DNA of 64,000 bases from Cryoendolithus antarcticus (lineage: Eukaryota > Ascomycota > Dothideomycetes > Cladosporiales > Cladosporiaceae), in contig NAJO01000080.1 of the NCBI GenBank assembly GCA_002077065.1, positions 40,073 through 104,072 on the forward strand, given 5' to 3'. Made by a program: the position numbers and the translations under genes. Of the stretch, positions 31,084-41,215 are shown one piece after another. The notes under the pieces were generated by a model, which made no database searches, was not told the origin of the DNA, and was given only the letters and a program-made list of their open reading frames with translations. The stretch's first letter is position 1; the number at the start of each line of letters is the position of its first letter.

Positions 31084-33360
31084 ATGCATCTGCTTCAATG
31101 GACCTCACTCCTTCCGCTTCTTGCGTCCGCTAAAATCATCCTCAACTGAGTGCAGCCGACATGCAACAACACTCTCGAAGTGACAGGCTGTCTCCGCGGT
31201 CAGATATGCCTCGACGATGGAAGGTGAGCATGCTCTGCTTTCTCACCTATATCAAAATGATTGCTGATATTTTTCAGCTGCGAACAGAGTTGGGGACCCA
31301 AGTCATCCGCGCCGACGTTCCCCCACGTACCGACGGTCGCTGCGGCCACGACTTCGACAATGCAATCTGCGATGCCAACGGCGACTACGGTCCATGCTGC
31401 AGCTCGATGGGCTGGCTGGTGTGGAAAGACCAACGATCACTTTCTCGCGAGGAATGGATGCCAGAGCGGCTGTACCGACACGACTCCGGCTCCAGCGACG
31501 ACCACTGCACCTTCAGCGCAGTCGTAGAGCAAGCCGATCGTCGTGCCTATCAGTACTGGCAGTGCCGGATCAAACGGACCTGCGACGACTGACGGGTCAT
31601 GTGGCGCTGCGAATGGCGGGAATGTATGCGGAAGCTGACATTTAGGTGGATGCTGTTCGATGTATGGGTAAGCGTGATCAGCCTCTCTCTCCCGTAACTG
31701 AGCCATCAGAGAGCTGACCAGTGTTCATAGCTTCTGCCGCAACACCGCTGCTCATTGTGGCGAAGGCTGTCAGAGCAGGCCTTGTTCGGCCGCACCAGTC
31801 GGAGTTGCGCCTGGTCCTATTGCTGCGCCGATGAATGCCAACCCTGGGAATTCCGACATCGTCGGTCAGAGTGATGTACCTGCTATGCACGCTGCGCTCA
31901 TGCCGAATGGTCGAGTCGTCTTTCTGGACAAAGTCGAAGACTACACTCAGCTCAAGCTTGACAATGGACAGTTCGCATACAGCTCCGAGTACGACCCAGT
32001 CACGAATCAAGTGGTACCTCTTGCTTACTAGACGAACGCATTCTGTGCTGGTGGCACGTTCCTTGCAGATGGTAGACTATTATCCGTTGGAGGTAATGCG
32101 AACCTAAGCTGGCTTGACCCTACAATCACCGATGGCTGGCGAGGCGAGCGATACCTCGCCCGCTCATCATCTGATCAGGCTGGCCAAGCATGGTCAGAGC
32201 CCGGCAGCCAACTCGACACAGCCCGCTGGTACCCAACCCTCCAAACTATCCCCGACGGCCGCATCTTCGTCGCATCCGGCAGCTTGAACGGCCTCGACCC
32301 TACCGTTAAGTCAAACAACAACCCCACCTACGAGATCCTCGACCGCAACGGCATCACCTCTGGCGGCTCCACAACCCTCCCCCTCCTCGTGAAGGCCCAA
32401 CCGTACTACATGTACCCCTTCATCCATCTCCTCCCCACAGGCGATCTCTTCATCCTCGCCTCGAAATCCAGCGTCCTCTTCTCGCCCTCCACAGGCGCCA
32501 CCACCAAGACCCTCCCAGACCTGCCAGGAGACTACAGGACCTGTCCCAATACCGGCGGCTCGACGTTACTGCCACTGTCAAGCGCCAACAACTGGTCCTC
32601 CTCAATAACCATCTGTGGCGGTGGCGCTTCTCAAGACATCACGTCCCCCACCGACGCCTCATGCGGTCGCATCTCCCCGCTCGACGCGAACCCAACCTGG
32701 GAAATGGACGCCATGCCCGAAGGCCGCGGGATGGTGGAGTCCGTGCTCCTCCCCGATGGCACAGTGCTGTGGCTCAACGGCGCGAATTGCGGCACTCAAG
32801 GCTTCGGGCTGGCTGCGGATCCGACGCCGGAGGCGCTGATCTACGATCCGGAGGCGAAGCTTGGCGCGAGGTGGACGAGAGGCGCAAGCTCAGAGGTGCC
32901 GAGATTGTATCACTCTGTTGCGCTGCTGTTGCTTGATGGGAGGGTTTTAGTGGCGGGGAGTAATCCGAATGAGATGCCCGTGCTCCAACCAGACGCTGCG
33001 CATTTGTTTGCGACCGAGTTCAGGGTGGAGATCTACACCCCACCCTCCATTTCCAGGCCTGGCGCTGTGCGTCCGACGAACATCACTCTCTCGAGCCTGA
33101 CGCTAGCTTTCGATGCCACATTCAACCTCTCCTTCACCGCTCCCGCCACGGCTACAAAGCTGTAGATCGCGCTCTACCACGGCGGCTTCGTGACGCATAG
33201 TCTGCATATGGGCGCAAGGATGGCATTCCTGGATTTCGCTTCCGTCAATGCTGCGCGTCTCTCGTTATATTGCGGCACAGCATTCGCGTGGCCCAGGCTC
33301 CCGCCTTCCCTGCCTGAGGCTTGATCTTTACCAGTCTACCAGGCTCTCCTTAGTGCCTGA
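31084..33360 (+). pseudogene. Decayed galactose/glyoxal oxidase with chitin-binding N-terminus
   Basis: The remains describe a secreted radical-copper oxidase that would make hydrogen peroxide. Signal peptide MHLLQWTSLLPLLASA is followed by a TGA (31147). A cysteine-rich segment (TCNNTLEVTGCLRGQICL) is spliced over an intron 31224-31277. A first chitin-binding module (CGHDFDNAICDANG through CCSSMGW) lies in a shifted frame and regains phase at GWCGKTNDHF through a 4-bp tandem duplication (GGCTGGCTGG near 31410). Further in-frame stops are TAG 31525, TGA 31636, TAG 32029, TAG 33163, TGA 33322 and TGA 33358. Even so, all copper-site landmarks survive: the FCAGG cysteine, the RWYPT tyrosine, the LYHS Tyr-His pair and the FVTHS histidine. 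The kelch-like core 32032-33162 is fully open. This is a recent pseudogene rather than an old relic. An annotation pipeline may wrongly split it into several genes. Confidence 0.8.
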
Positions 33361-33423
33361 GGAAGGGTCATGGTGTGGTGATCCGGTGTCCGTGTGGTGT
33401 AGGAGCCGAGACTGCGCACGGCC

Positions 33424-34497
33424 TCACTCCATCCTCGCCCTCTTCCCACCACCCTGCCCCTGCCCTCCCTGCTGCGGACTCGCACTCCCCGCCCCACCAC
33501 CCCAAACCCCTCTTCCCATCCCATTCATCCCATTCATCCCATTCATTCCCATCCCATACCCACCCTGCCCAGGCATCATATTCATACCCATACCCATCAT
33601 CCCCCCACCTCTTGCATTCATCATGGGATTGAACCCTCCGGCGCCGCCCATAGCAGCCATGGGATTGAACGTCATGGGATTGAAACCATTCATCATGGGG
33701 CTTGCGAAGCCACCGTTGCCCCACTGACCTTGCTGGTTTCGTGCGCCGTTTTGCGCGTATGCGTTTGTGTTGGCTTGTTGATGTCCGCCTCGATTGTATC
33801 CGCCACCACCTCGGGGAGCACCGCCTCGACCGCGGCTGGCGTAGCTGTTGTTGTAGGCTCCTCCAGCGTTGTCGAATCGACCTGCCTGGCCGCCGAACTT
33901 GCGGCCTTCTCCCGCGCCTGCGTCTTTGCCTTTGAAGGGGTTGCCGACGCTACAGTAGACGACGCGGGTCTTGCCCTTCGCAATGCTGTCTCTTCCGGCT
34001 TCGACTGCATGCTCGATCTCGCGCTTTGTTGCTGCTGAGGCTGAAGGAGTGGAGAACTCGAGGTATGCTTCCCCTCGGGACTTTCCGTTCTGGCGATGCT
34101 CGCCGAATGAGATGTCGGCCAGTTGAGACTCAGCAAATGCGGCTGCGCAGAAGCCACGAAGGTCCTCCTCGGTTGTCCACCAGTGGAGTTCGCTAAGGCG
34201 AAGTGCTGGAGTGGCGTTGGGGTCTGAGGGATACTCCGATGGTGTGAAGGTCTCAGCAGCGTCCGATGCTTTTCGCTTCAGACTCGGACCTGTAGGTGCT
34301 GTCGCTTGCTTGAGTGTGGGATCCGAGGGAGGGTCGGATGGTGTGGTCTCGATAGTCGCAGTAGCTTCAGTCTTGACAATCTCGTCCGTGTCAGCCTCGG
34401 CTGGTGGTGCTGCATCGTCCAGTTTCAAGTCGTTCTGCTGCTCATCATCGTCGCCATAGATGTCAATTTCGAAGTCGTCATCCCTGCCGTCGGCCAT
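33424..34497 (-). CDS. CPSF6-like RRM protein (cleavage factor Im large subunit type)
   Basis: A single-exon protein of 357 residues. The acidic N-terminus (MADGRDDDFEIDIYGDDD) is characteristic of CPSF6/7-type proteins. A single RRM lies at about 98-185: LRLSELHWWTTEEDLRGFC as RNP2-side helix and KSRGEAYLEF as RNP1. A long low-complexity C-terminus is rich in Gly, Met, Asn and Gln with RGG boxes (SRGRGGAPRGGGG) and tandem NGM repeats near 33520-33550. In metazoa CFIm68 sets poly(A)-site choice together with CFIm25. The fungal protein is likely a pre-mRNA 3'-end or mRNP factor in the nucleus. The start at 34497 gives the conserved acidic beginning. Its stop lies about 60 bp beyond the tail of the oxidase pseudogene on the other strand. 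Confidence 0.82.
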   Translation of the reverse strand: MADGRDDDFEIDIYGDDDEQQNDLKLDDAAPPAEADTDEIVKTEATATIETTPSDPPSDPTLKQATAPTGPSLKRKASDAAETFTPSEYPSDPNATPALRLSELHWWTTEEDLRGFCAAAFAESQLADISFGEHRQNGKSRGEAYLEFSTPSASAATKREIEHAVEAGRDSIAKGKTRVVYCSVGNPFKGKDAGAGEGRKFGGQAGRFDNAGGAYNNSYASRGRGGAPRGGGGYNRGGHQQANTNAYAQNGARNQQGQWGNGGFASPMMNGFNPMTFNPMAAMGGAGGFNPMMNARGGGMMGMGMNMMPGQGGYGMGMNGMNGMNGMGRGVWGGGAGSASPQQGGQGQGGGKRARME

Positions 34498-35169
34498 CGC
34501 TGCTGCGTCCGATCAGTACGTCCGCGAAAGAGGTCACTTGAGGCGATACTGCGTGGCCACAGTGAGAGTGGGATGAACGTGAACGTCAGTACACAGGCCA
34601 GCAAGTTTCCAATGATCTAAGTACAGTAAGATCAGGCCGGGTGTCTTATCGTACAAGTCCAGATTCCCTCCGCCGTATCGCCGCGCCACTGAAGCTGCCT
34701 GTTCGTCTGCGACTCGTCTTACATGTACAGGCTCTCGATATGAGTACAATCTCCAATCGAAAGGTGATCGTCGCTTGACGGCAATGCTTCGCCTTTGGAG
34801 AGAGTGCCTCTCGTTCCCTTCTCCCTAGATCATCAGCCGCGAACTCCGCCTTCACAGGGTCCTTCTTCTCCGCGATCTTGTGACAGTGTCTGCCTTCAGA
34901 TTGAGGGCGATGTCGTGCAAGAGTCCGGCAGACGTAGTTGGTGACTACATATGTGGTCCGACGTATCGTCGAAGGGATTTGGCAAGCGCAATTGACCGCA
35001 CTGATTCCAAATAGCCTTTAGGCTATGAGACCGAGACTCGATGTTGGCGATGTGTCAAAGGCCGGGGGTGTTGAAGGGGAGGGGGTGCCAGATCACTCGA
35101 CGCGCTAGTGCCACGCGAGAAGTCCGGGGAAGCTTCACCCTTCACCGAGGCGACAATTCGACGACAGCA
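34498..35169. promoter_or_regulatory. Divergent promoter region CPSF6-like / AIM11
   Basis: About 670 bp between two divergent start codons. No individual element was identified. Confidence 0.4.
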
Positions 35170-35832
35170 ATGTATACCACTCCCACCCCTCTTCTACCCT
35201 TTCTCATGGCCTTCTACGACACCTATCTCTCCCCCGGGGACCTCCGCGCCCGCCGCTCCGCCCTCACCCCGAGCTCCACACCCAAACTCCCCACCTCCGA
35301 CAAATCCACCCAAACCCCCTCTCAAATCCTGCCAAACCTCGCCCCAGCGCGAGCCTCCCCTTCAATCCGTGCAACCCGCCAAAACGCCCTCTTCCTCACA
35401 GGTCTCTTCGGCCTCTCCCTCGCCGCCCTCCTAACCCGCCGCTCCCTACGCGCCAAACGCCTCCCCACACCCTCAACCTTCACGCCCTCAAACGCCCCCC
35501 TTCCCCCTGTAGAAGCCGGTTTAGACGCCTTCGAAGCCCTCAGCCTAGCAACGCTCTCCACCGTGTCCGTGTTTGCGACAGGCTTTGGAGCGGCGGCGAT
35601 GTGGTTCGATATTGCGGATGCAGAGGATTTGAGGGAGCGGGTGCGGTGGGGCGTGGGGTTTGATGTTTATGGTGGGGAGGGCGGGGATGGAAAGGTTGAT
35701 AGGGAGATTGAGGAGTGGGCTAGAGGGGTCATGGAGAAGAGGGCTTGGACTGATGTGGAGGGGATGAAGGAGGAGGTTGTGGGGAAGTTGATGGAGATTG
35801 AGGCGAGGGAGAAGAGCGAGGGGACGAAGTGA
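35170..35832 (+). CDS. AIM11: Aim11-like mitochondrial membrane protein
   Basis: From the ATG at 35170 the protein has 220 residues. The frame also contains an earlier ATG at 35041 and a later one at 35206 (MAFYDTYLSPGD). Two hydrophobic segments (LFLTGLFGLSLAALLTRRSL and ALSLATLSTVSVFATGFGAAAMW) flank the loop TFTPSNAPLPPVEAGLDAF. The order RATRQ, first helix, TRRSL, FTPSN, second helix, then FDI..AEDLRERVR matches fungal Aim11. The gene is named from a yeast screen for altered mitochondrial inheritance; the molecular function is unknown. The C-terminus is charged and helical (EEWARGVMEKR). Confidence 0.75.
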   Translation: MYTTPTPLLPFLMAFYDTYLSPGDLRARRSALTPSSTPKLPTSDKSTQTPSQILPNLAPARASPSIRATRQNALFLTGLFGLSLAALLTRRSLRAKRLPTPSTFTPSNAPLPPVEAGLDAFEALSLATLSTVSVFATGFGAAAMWFDIADAEDLRERVRWGVGFDVYGGEGGDGKVDREIEEWARGVMEKRAWTDVEGMKEEVVGKLMEIEAREKSEGTK

Positions 35833-36029
35833 GCAGGGCCATGAACGGGACATAGTGAGGGACTTGCTATAGCTATGGGTTCAGAGCGAGCAAGTGTGGC
35901 TCTCCAGGGGCCATGAGGGCACGCAATCGGCATTCTGCACTGGCATCACAGCACCAGCCCACAGGGACCTGGGTCTGACTGGTCGACTGGCGACAACCTG
36001 CTGGCTCACGATGTCTCGGATTGTGTTGC

Positions 36030-39000
36030 TCAAGTCTCCATCATCTCGTTCAGCCGATCGAGCTTGTCGGCTAAGCCGTTCACGTCAAGCTTGAGTTCGA
36101 CCACTTGGCCAGCTTCCTCGACATTCTCATCAAGGACTCCGGTCGCCTTGACCGCCGCCGTAGCCTGGACAGACTTGGTATCCACGCCATTGTTGCCGTC
36201 ACGCAGAGGAGACTTTGCGGCCAAACTGGGCAGTGTGGGTGTGGATGAGAGCTCTGGACGAGATATCTGCACCGAAACGGCCTTGCCCGGAGCCTGTGTC
36301 TGCTGGCCGGACTCCAGTGGAGTGGCCTTACAGCTAGTGCGATCGCTTGACGAAGTGTAGATCGATTTCGAGGCCTGGCCAGGGGAGCCATTTGGCGGAT
36401 TAATCGCGGTCGTGGAAGCGTCATCGTCGGTGTTCTCGTTGGCGATCGAAGCGTGGACGGCCGTTGCGTTGGCCATCGCAAAGTTCTTGTTGGCAGGAGG
36501 CTGTGTAGGGATAGCCGGTGACGAAGCACTCTTACTGCCGTTGTCGAGCAGTGTCGATGGGAAGTCCTGCTCGTGTATGCCCGTAGCCAAGATCGAGGAT
36601 GCCTGCTTGTTAGGTAAGGCTGTCCGCGCAAGGTAGCTCTTCACATCAATCTCTTCCAATTCCGGCAACGCCTCCACTCCCTTCAAGTCGATGACTGTCT
36701 TCTTCGTCGCCAATTTATGCACAGGCGCACTTAGCATCAATCTGCGACCACCCCCTCCACCGCCGTCGCCGCCACCACCACCATCACCGTTGCCTCCACC
36801 GTCATTGCCTCCACCACTACCGTCTCCACCACTGCCTCCATTGCCTCCACCACCAACGGTCCGCTTATTAGCAATCTCCCCCATCTCCTTTCGAAACATC
36901 CACGGAAAACTCATAAATGGCATATTCTCCTTCGTCTGACTGAAATTCCGCACCAACATCCCACCCCTCACACTCCTCTCCCTAACCCTCCGATTAGCCT
37001 CCCCCACCTCCTCCGCAGTAACAACATACATCCCCGCGACCCACGGCCCCAGAACCTCCCACTTCCTCTCAACCCTTGTCGTCCCTGCTTTCTCATAGCA
37101 CAACTCTTTGAATGTGTCATTGAGAGTTGCCACGGTTTCGCCCAGCTCTTCGGCGATCTTGTAGTCGCGCGACTCGTGGTTGTGGTCCAGCACAAAAGTT
37201 GTCCAGACTTCGAATTCGGAGGCTATGCCGTGTAGGGTCATGATGCGGCGGAGGGATTCGTCGTAGAGGATTTTGACTTCGCGGACGGAGGCGAGGAGAG
37301 AGTCGGGGAGCTCGTAGGCTGTGAGGATGCGGGTGTCGAAGGGGTTGTCCCAGGCTGGGACGAAGGGCACGCGGTCGACTTCATCGTACAGCTTGCCGAG
37401 GATCTTACGAGAGCGGTAAGACCTCTTGTCCTTCTTCTCGGCCCAGTGCGGCCAGGATGTGACGCGGAGGTGCTTCGGGAACTCAGCAGGGATGCCTGTC
37501 TTCGCGTAGTCGACGGCTTTCGAATGCAGAGCTGCGAGCTCTATGCAGTTCTCGTGCTTGATGCCGTTTTCCTCTTTATCGGCCCAGTAGCGATGGGCAG
37601 TAGCGATGCGGGAAAGAGTGTCGTTCTTCATGTGAGTGACGAAGAAGGACGTCATGTCTTCTACAGTCACTGGACCGTCTGCGACGACTGGAGGTGGGGC
37701 GGCGTAGTCCATGGGTGCATGGTTCCACTCCTTGGGCAGGAGCGCAGGATCCCATATCACGAGGTAGTCGTCGCCGTCCAGATCGCCACCGGAGCACATG
37801 CTGGCAATGTCGCAATCGCCAGTCTGAGGGAGGACCACGCAGTCTCTGAGGTGGCGGAGCTCGGGCTTGTCGACTGCGAGGACGACTCGGATATCGCCTG
37901 GGTGTAGGGATGGGTTGCGAGCGAGGATGCAGACGCCTGTGATGACCTTGAATTTGCCCTTTGCTTTTGCCTTAGGGTCAGAGATCTGCATGAAGATCTG
38001 CGGCAGCTGACTCTCATCGTGACAATCTGCGGGCGTATTGTTGCTGTGTCCTTTGAGCAGACCTGTCTCGTCAACAACACCGAGGATGAATGCACCTTGC
38101 TCAACGAATATCTTCGCCTTCTCCTTGAGGTACTTCGTTGACCAGGATCTCCATAGCCTCAGAATCGACAACGTGAAAGGATCCTCGCATTGCATGAAGC
38201 CATCGACGATCATGGATGCAATTGTGACTGTTATCTGATTGAGGTCGATATTGCGCGACAACAGTCCAAGGACCATCACTTCGTCCGTCATAGCCAGCTC
38301 GAGATCTGACAGCATGTTGCGCAGCATCGTGATAAGTGTGTAGTCCGTTACTCCGAGCGCTGACAACACAAGCACAATCTGCTGATTGAGGTACGCAGTC
38401 GAGAACTGCGAGATGCGACAGATCTCCAAGCCGTTGTAGTCTGCAGGGAACTTCTCTTGACTTGGGCAAATCTGGATCTTCTTGCCCATCAGTGAAGGAT
38501 CGACCGTCAGCACACCCTTGCATCCACCGAGGCGGAACTGAAACACAGATGCACACTCTTCTCTGGAGTCCGGCAGTCCCATCTCGCGACATGTCATCAT
38601 CGCGAGGAAAGGCGAAATCTTGCCAACCCCGTCGGTGAAGCAGAAGCCGTTGCGCTTGATGTCCGGGATACGCTCGATCGGTCCGGTATTCAGCATCGCG
38701 CGTGTCGTCGAAAAGCACTGTCCAACCCGCGAAGCGTACTTCGCCACGACTTTGATATCATTGAAGTCACCCATCCATCCGCGAATTTTGGCAGAGGTAA
38801 GGTTCCCAGTGGAAGCAAAGAAGTATGCGCCAGCTTCCCGGAATTGCGAGTTGCCGTATGCCAGGAACTCGTAATGACGGTCACCAACAACGATGCCGCT
38901 TGTCATCGTCCGTCTGATACGCTCGAAGAGCTCGTCGGTCCCGTCATCGTCGAAGGACATAATAATGCCTTTGTACGATTCGTCGCGAAACTTGACACGG

Positions 39001-40628
39001 AGGAAACGGTCTGCGTGCTGGCTGTACTGCCGAATGACGCGATTCGATGTGTCGAGCGAGGGGCTGTTGAAGTAGATGGTTGTTGGCGTGATGGTGGCGG
39101 TCCGTATGATGGTGCAGTACGATGGCATCTTGCGGCGTGGCATGCTGCCCTGCATTCTGAAAATGTCCATGGGATTGAAGAAACGCTGTTTCAGCTCGGC
39201 GACCTTTTCTAGAAGTCTCATCGCTCTGTCAGCTCCCAGTTCTGCCAGCTTGAGACCGAATGACGGGTTCAGGCTGACTTCGTGAAGGTAGCCCTGGCTG
39301 ACACACACTTCGAGCTGATATCGAACCGTGAACGGAAGAAAGACTTTGCCGGCAGAGTAGTTGTCCAATGCCGACAGAGCACTTCCGCTGTCATGGCTCG
39401 CATCTCGCGTGTTGCCAAGCCAAGTCCATAGCGAGTGAGGTGGCCGGGGGATTCTCTGAATGGGCTTGAGCTGCACGGCGATGTTGTAGTCTCGCAATGC
39501 GGACCTGAGGTGTTTGATGCTTGTTTCCGTCACTCCCTGGTCACACACGAAACGATATGTGAGCCATCTGCCAATGTCGACCAATGCGTCGTCGGTCTGT
39601 AGCTCGGTATGCTGGCTCGAGCCTACAGAACGATTGCTGCTCAGAGAAGTCTGGCGATACCAGGTCTGCCACTCACTCCACACCTTGTCTTTGGCATTCA
39701 TCGTCCTTGCGACGTCGTGTGTTTTGCGGAACGCGAGTGGTGGCGCATTCAGCGTGATGATGAACAATACCGAATCATCGTCGTCACGATCCTCGAGAAC
39801 GTGACGAACCTGCGAGATTGGTATCTCGAACTTGAAGTGCTGTTTGGCGTGACTCAACGATCCAGGATCCTCTAGCAGCGTGCTGAAGCAGAAGTCTATG
39901 GTACCGCGCTCTTTGTTGAGTACAAGGTCGATGCAAGACTCTCGTATGTCGCTCTTGTCGACGGTCTCCATTTCCATCATCTCATGCTCATTGAGCATGA
40001 CACCGAATGCCAGCCTCATACCCGAGATCTTGATCTTCCCGGGGTACCGACCGTCTCCTCGGCCGTACCATTGCGGGTCCTGTCCGTCGTCTTGACGAAT
40101 GCGCATATGCTGACGTCCGCCAACACTGATTTCCCCATCCAAGCCGTCACGTACCCACATCGGAGTAGGTACAGGCACGCTGAAACGGACGAACGCTGAG
40201 CCTTGGCCTTGTCTGGAGGTGTCCATGTCGATACGGGTCGGCTGGGCGCCGAACCCAACGAGCATTTGATGGACATTGTTGAGTGTCCAGTCTAGGGGAA
40301 GATTGCGGAGTGTAGCTGCAAGATCGTGAGTTCGCTGTGGAGAGCAGTCTGTCATCTGCTGCTGACGGGCGAGGGGAGGCCTTGTGTTGGAACGTTGCTG
40401 CTGGCGACGCTTATCATATGTGGAAGTCATCAGAGCTGAAGATGCTTCGCGAGTCGACCCTGGCATCGACCAGGCAGCTTGTCGCTGCGTCTTCTGATGC
40501 TGTCTTGGCGATCTTCTGGCTGGGGACCCGGTATTGGGATTGTTCGTGGGCCTCTTCTGATGAAGTCGCTTCGGTGGTGATGTTGTACGAGTACTGTCCG
40601 AAATGCTCGGATTGTACTCGCCGGTCAT
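36030..40628 (-). CDS. RNA-dependent RNA polymerase of the RNA-silencing type (QDE-1/SAD-1 family)
   Basis: From the first in-frame ATG (40628) the protein has about 1,532 residues in one exon. The frame continues upstream to 40745 without another ATG, so a small 5' exon remains possible. A basic disordered N-terminus leads to an RRM-like stretch (LPLDWTLNNVHQMLVGFG). The catalytic core includes NGFCFTDGVGKIS and the invariant CSGGDLDGDDYLVIWD, with catalytic GDLDGD at residues 948-953. These two-barrel polymerases copy aberrant single-stranded RNA to dsRNA for Dicer in quelling or meiotic silencing. The N-terminal RRM-like part is reminiscent of SAD-1. Near the C-terminus, residues coded by about 36745-36850 form an almost pure Gly/Asp/Asn run, followed by a Ser/Thr-rich tail. 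No inactivating change is seen. Confidence 0.93.
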   Translation of the reverse strand: MTGEYNPSISDSTRTTSPPKRLHQKRPTNNPNTGSPARRSPRQHQKTQRQAAWSMPGSTREASSALMTSTYDKRRQQQRSNTRPPLARQQQMTDCSPQRTHDLAATLRNLPLDWTLNNVHQMLVGFGAQPTRIDMDTSRQGQGSAFVRFSVPVPTPMWVRDGLDGEISVGGRQHMRIRQDDGQDPQWYGRGDGRYPGKIKISGMRLAFGVMLNEHEMMEMETVDKSDIRESCIDLVLNKERGTIDFCFSTLLEDPGSLSHAKQHFKFEIPISQVRHVLEDRDDDDSVLFIITLNAPPLAFRKTHDVARTMNAKDKVWSEWQTWYRQTSLSSNRSVGSSQHTELQTDDALVDIGRWLTYRFVCDQGVTETSIKHLRSALRDYNIAVQLKPIQRIPRPPHSLWTWLGNTRDASHDSGSALSALDNYSAGKVFLPFTVRYQLEVCVSQGYLHEVSLNPSFGLKLAELGADRAMRLLEKVAELKQRFFNPMDIFRMQGSMPRRKMPSYCTIIRTATITPTTIYFNSPSLDTSNRVIRQYSQHADRFLRVKFRDESYKGIIMSFDDDGTDELFERIRRTMTSGIVVGDRHYEFLAYGNSQFREAGAYFFASTGNLTSAKIRGWMGDFNDIKVVAKYASRVGQCFSTTRAMLNTGPIERIPDIKRNGFCFTDGVGKISPFLAMMTCREMGLPDSREECASVFQFRLGGCKGVLTVDPSLMGKKIQICPSQEKFPADYNGLEICRISQFSTAYLNQQIVLVLSALGVTDYTLITMLRNMLSDLELAMTDEVMVLGLLSRNIDLNQITVTIASMIVDGFMQCEDPFTLSILRLWRSWSTKYLKEKAKIFVEQGAFILGVVDETGLLKGHSNNTPADCHDESQLPQIFMQISDPKAKAKGKFKVITGVCILARNPSLHPGDIRVVLAVDKPELRHLRDCVVLPQTGDCDIASMCSGGDLDGDDYLVIWDPALLPKEWNHAPMDYAAPPPVVADGPVTVEDMTSFFVTHMKNDTLSRIATAHRYWADKEENGIKHENCIELAALHSKAVDYAKTGIPAEFPKHLRVTSWPHWAEKKDKRSYRSRKILGKLYDEVDRVPFVPAWDNPFDTRILTAYELPDSLLASVREVKILYDESLRRIMTLHGIASEFEVWTTFVLDHNHESRDYKIAEELGETVATLNDTFKELCYEKAGTTRVERKWEVLGPWVAGMYVVTAEEVGEANRRVRERSVRGGMLVRNFSQTKENMPFMSFPWMFRKEMGEIANKRTVGGGGNGGSGGDGSGGGNDGGGNGDGGGGGDGGGGGGRRLMLSAPVHKLATKKTVIDLKGVEALPELEEIDVKSYLARTALPNKQASSILATGIHEQDFPSTLLDNGSKSASSPAIPTQPPANKNFAMANATAVHASIANENTDDDASTTAINPPNGSPGQASKSIYTSSSDRTSCKATPLESGQQTQAPGKAVSVQISRPELSSTPTLPSLAAKSPLRDGNNGVDTKSVQATAAVKATGVLDENVEEAGQVVELKLDVNGLADKLDRLNEMMET

Positions 40629-41215
40629 GGTGGCCAAACTCTCAGACTGTAATCTTGGTTCCCCTTCAATGCTGATCGTCTTCGTCAGAGTATTCGAAGT
40701 TCTTGTGGCGCTGGCTACTGGAACTGGGCGCTCTGGAAATAGCACCTGCTCGAATACCCTGTCACCTCTTCAATCTGAGTGATCTCAAGATCTCAGAGCC
40801 ATGGGCAAAAGTTCGAAGAGTCCGCCAGGTTCAGTGTCGTGGTCGTTGGTGTGACGCAGTCAAAGAGTCGGCGCTCACACAAAGTCGGTCTCCCTCTCGA
40901 TCAGCACGTGAAAGTCCATGGCATGTGTCTATGGAGTGAAAGTATATTCTATCATGTGATTTAGGGAAGTGAAGTTGTGTCTTCTTGATGGGAGTTGAGG
41001 TAGCGACTTTGTTTGCACCTGCCTCCATAGTCACCTACCTAGTCAAGCAAGCGTGGTGCAGGCATCCGCGTGCTTGCCATGTGAGACGTGAGTCCAAGCT
41101 GCGACGTGATGAGTTGCGATACATGTCAAAACGGTATGCAAGAAACAGAAGTAATGGGATTCGTATACTCATGGTCTCGTCATGTCCCAATCCTCACTTC
41201 AGTCCCGATCATGCC
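40629..41215. other. Intergenic upstream of the RdRP gene
   Basis: About 590 bp. It should contain the RdRP promoter and possibly a small 5' exon. Nothing else is recognised. Confidence 0.4.

Noticed and set aside
26710..36029. Secondary-metabolite gene cluster around the HET and oxidase genes
   Set aside because: There is no polyketide synthase, peptide synthetase, terpene cyclase or cluster regulator; the neighbours are housekeeping genes.
36691..36939. Proline-rich plus-strand ORF
   Set aside because: It is the mirror image of the Gly-rich run in the RdRP on the other strand, a compositional shadow.
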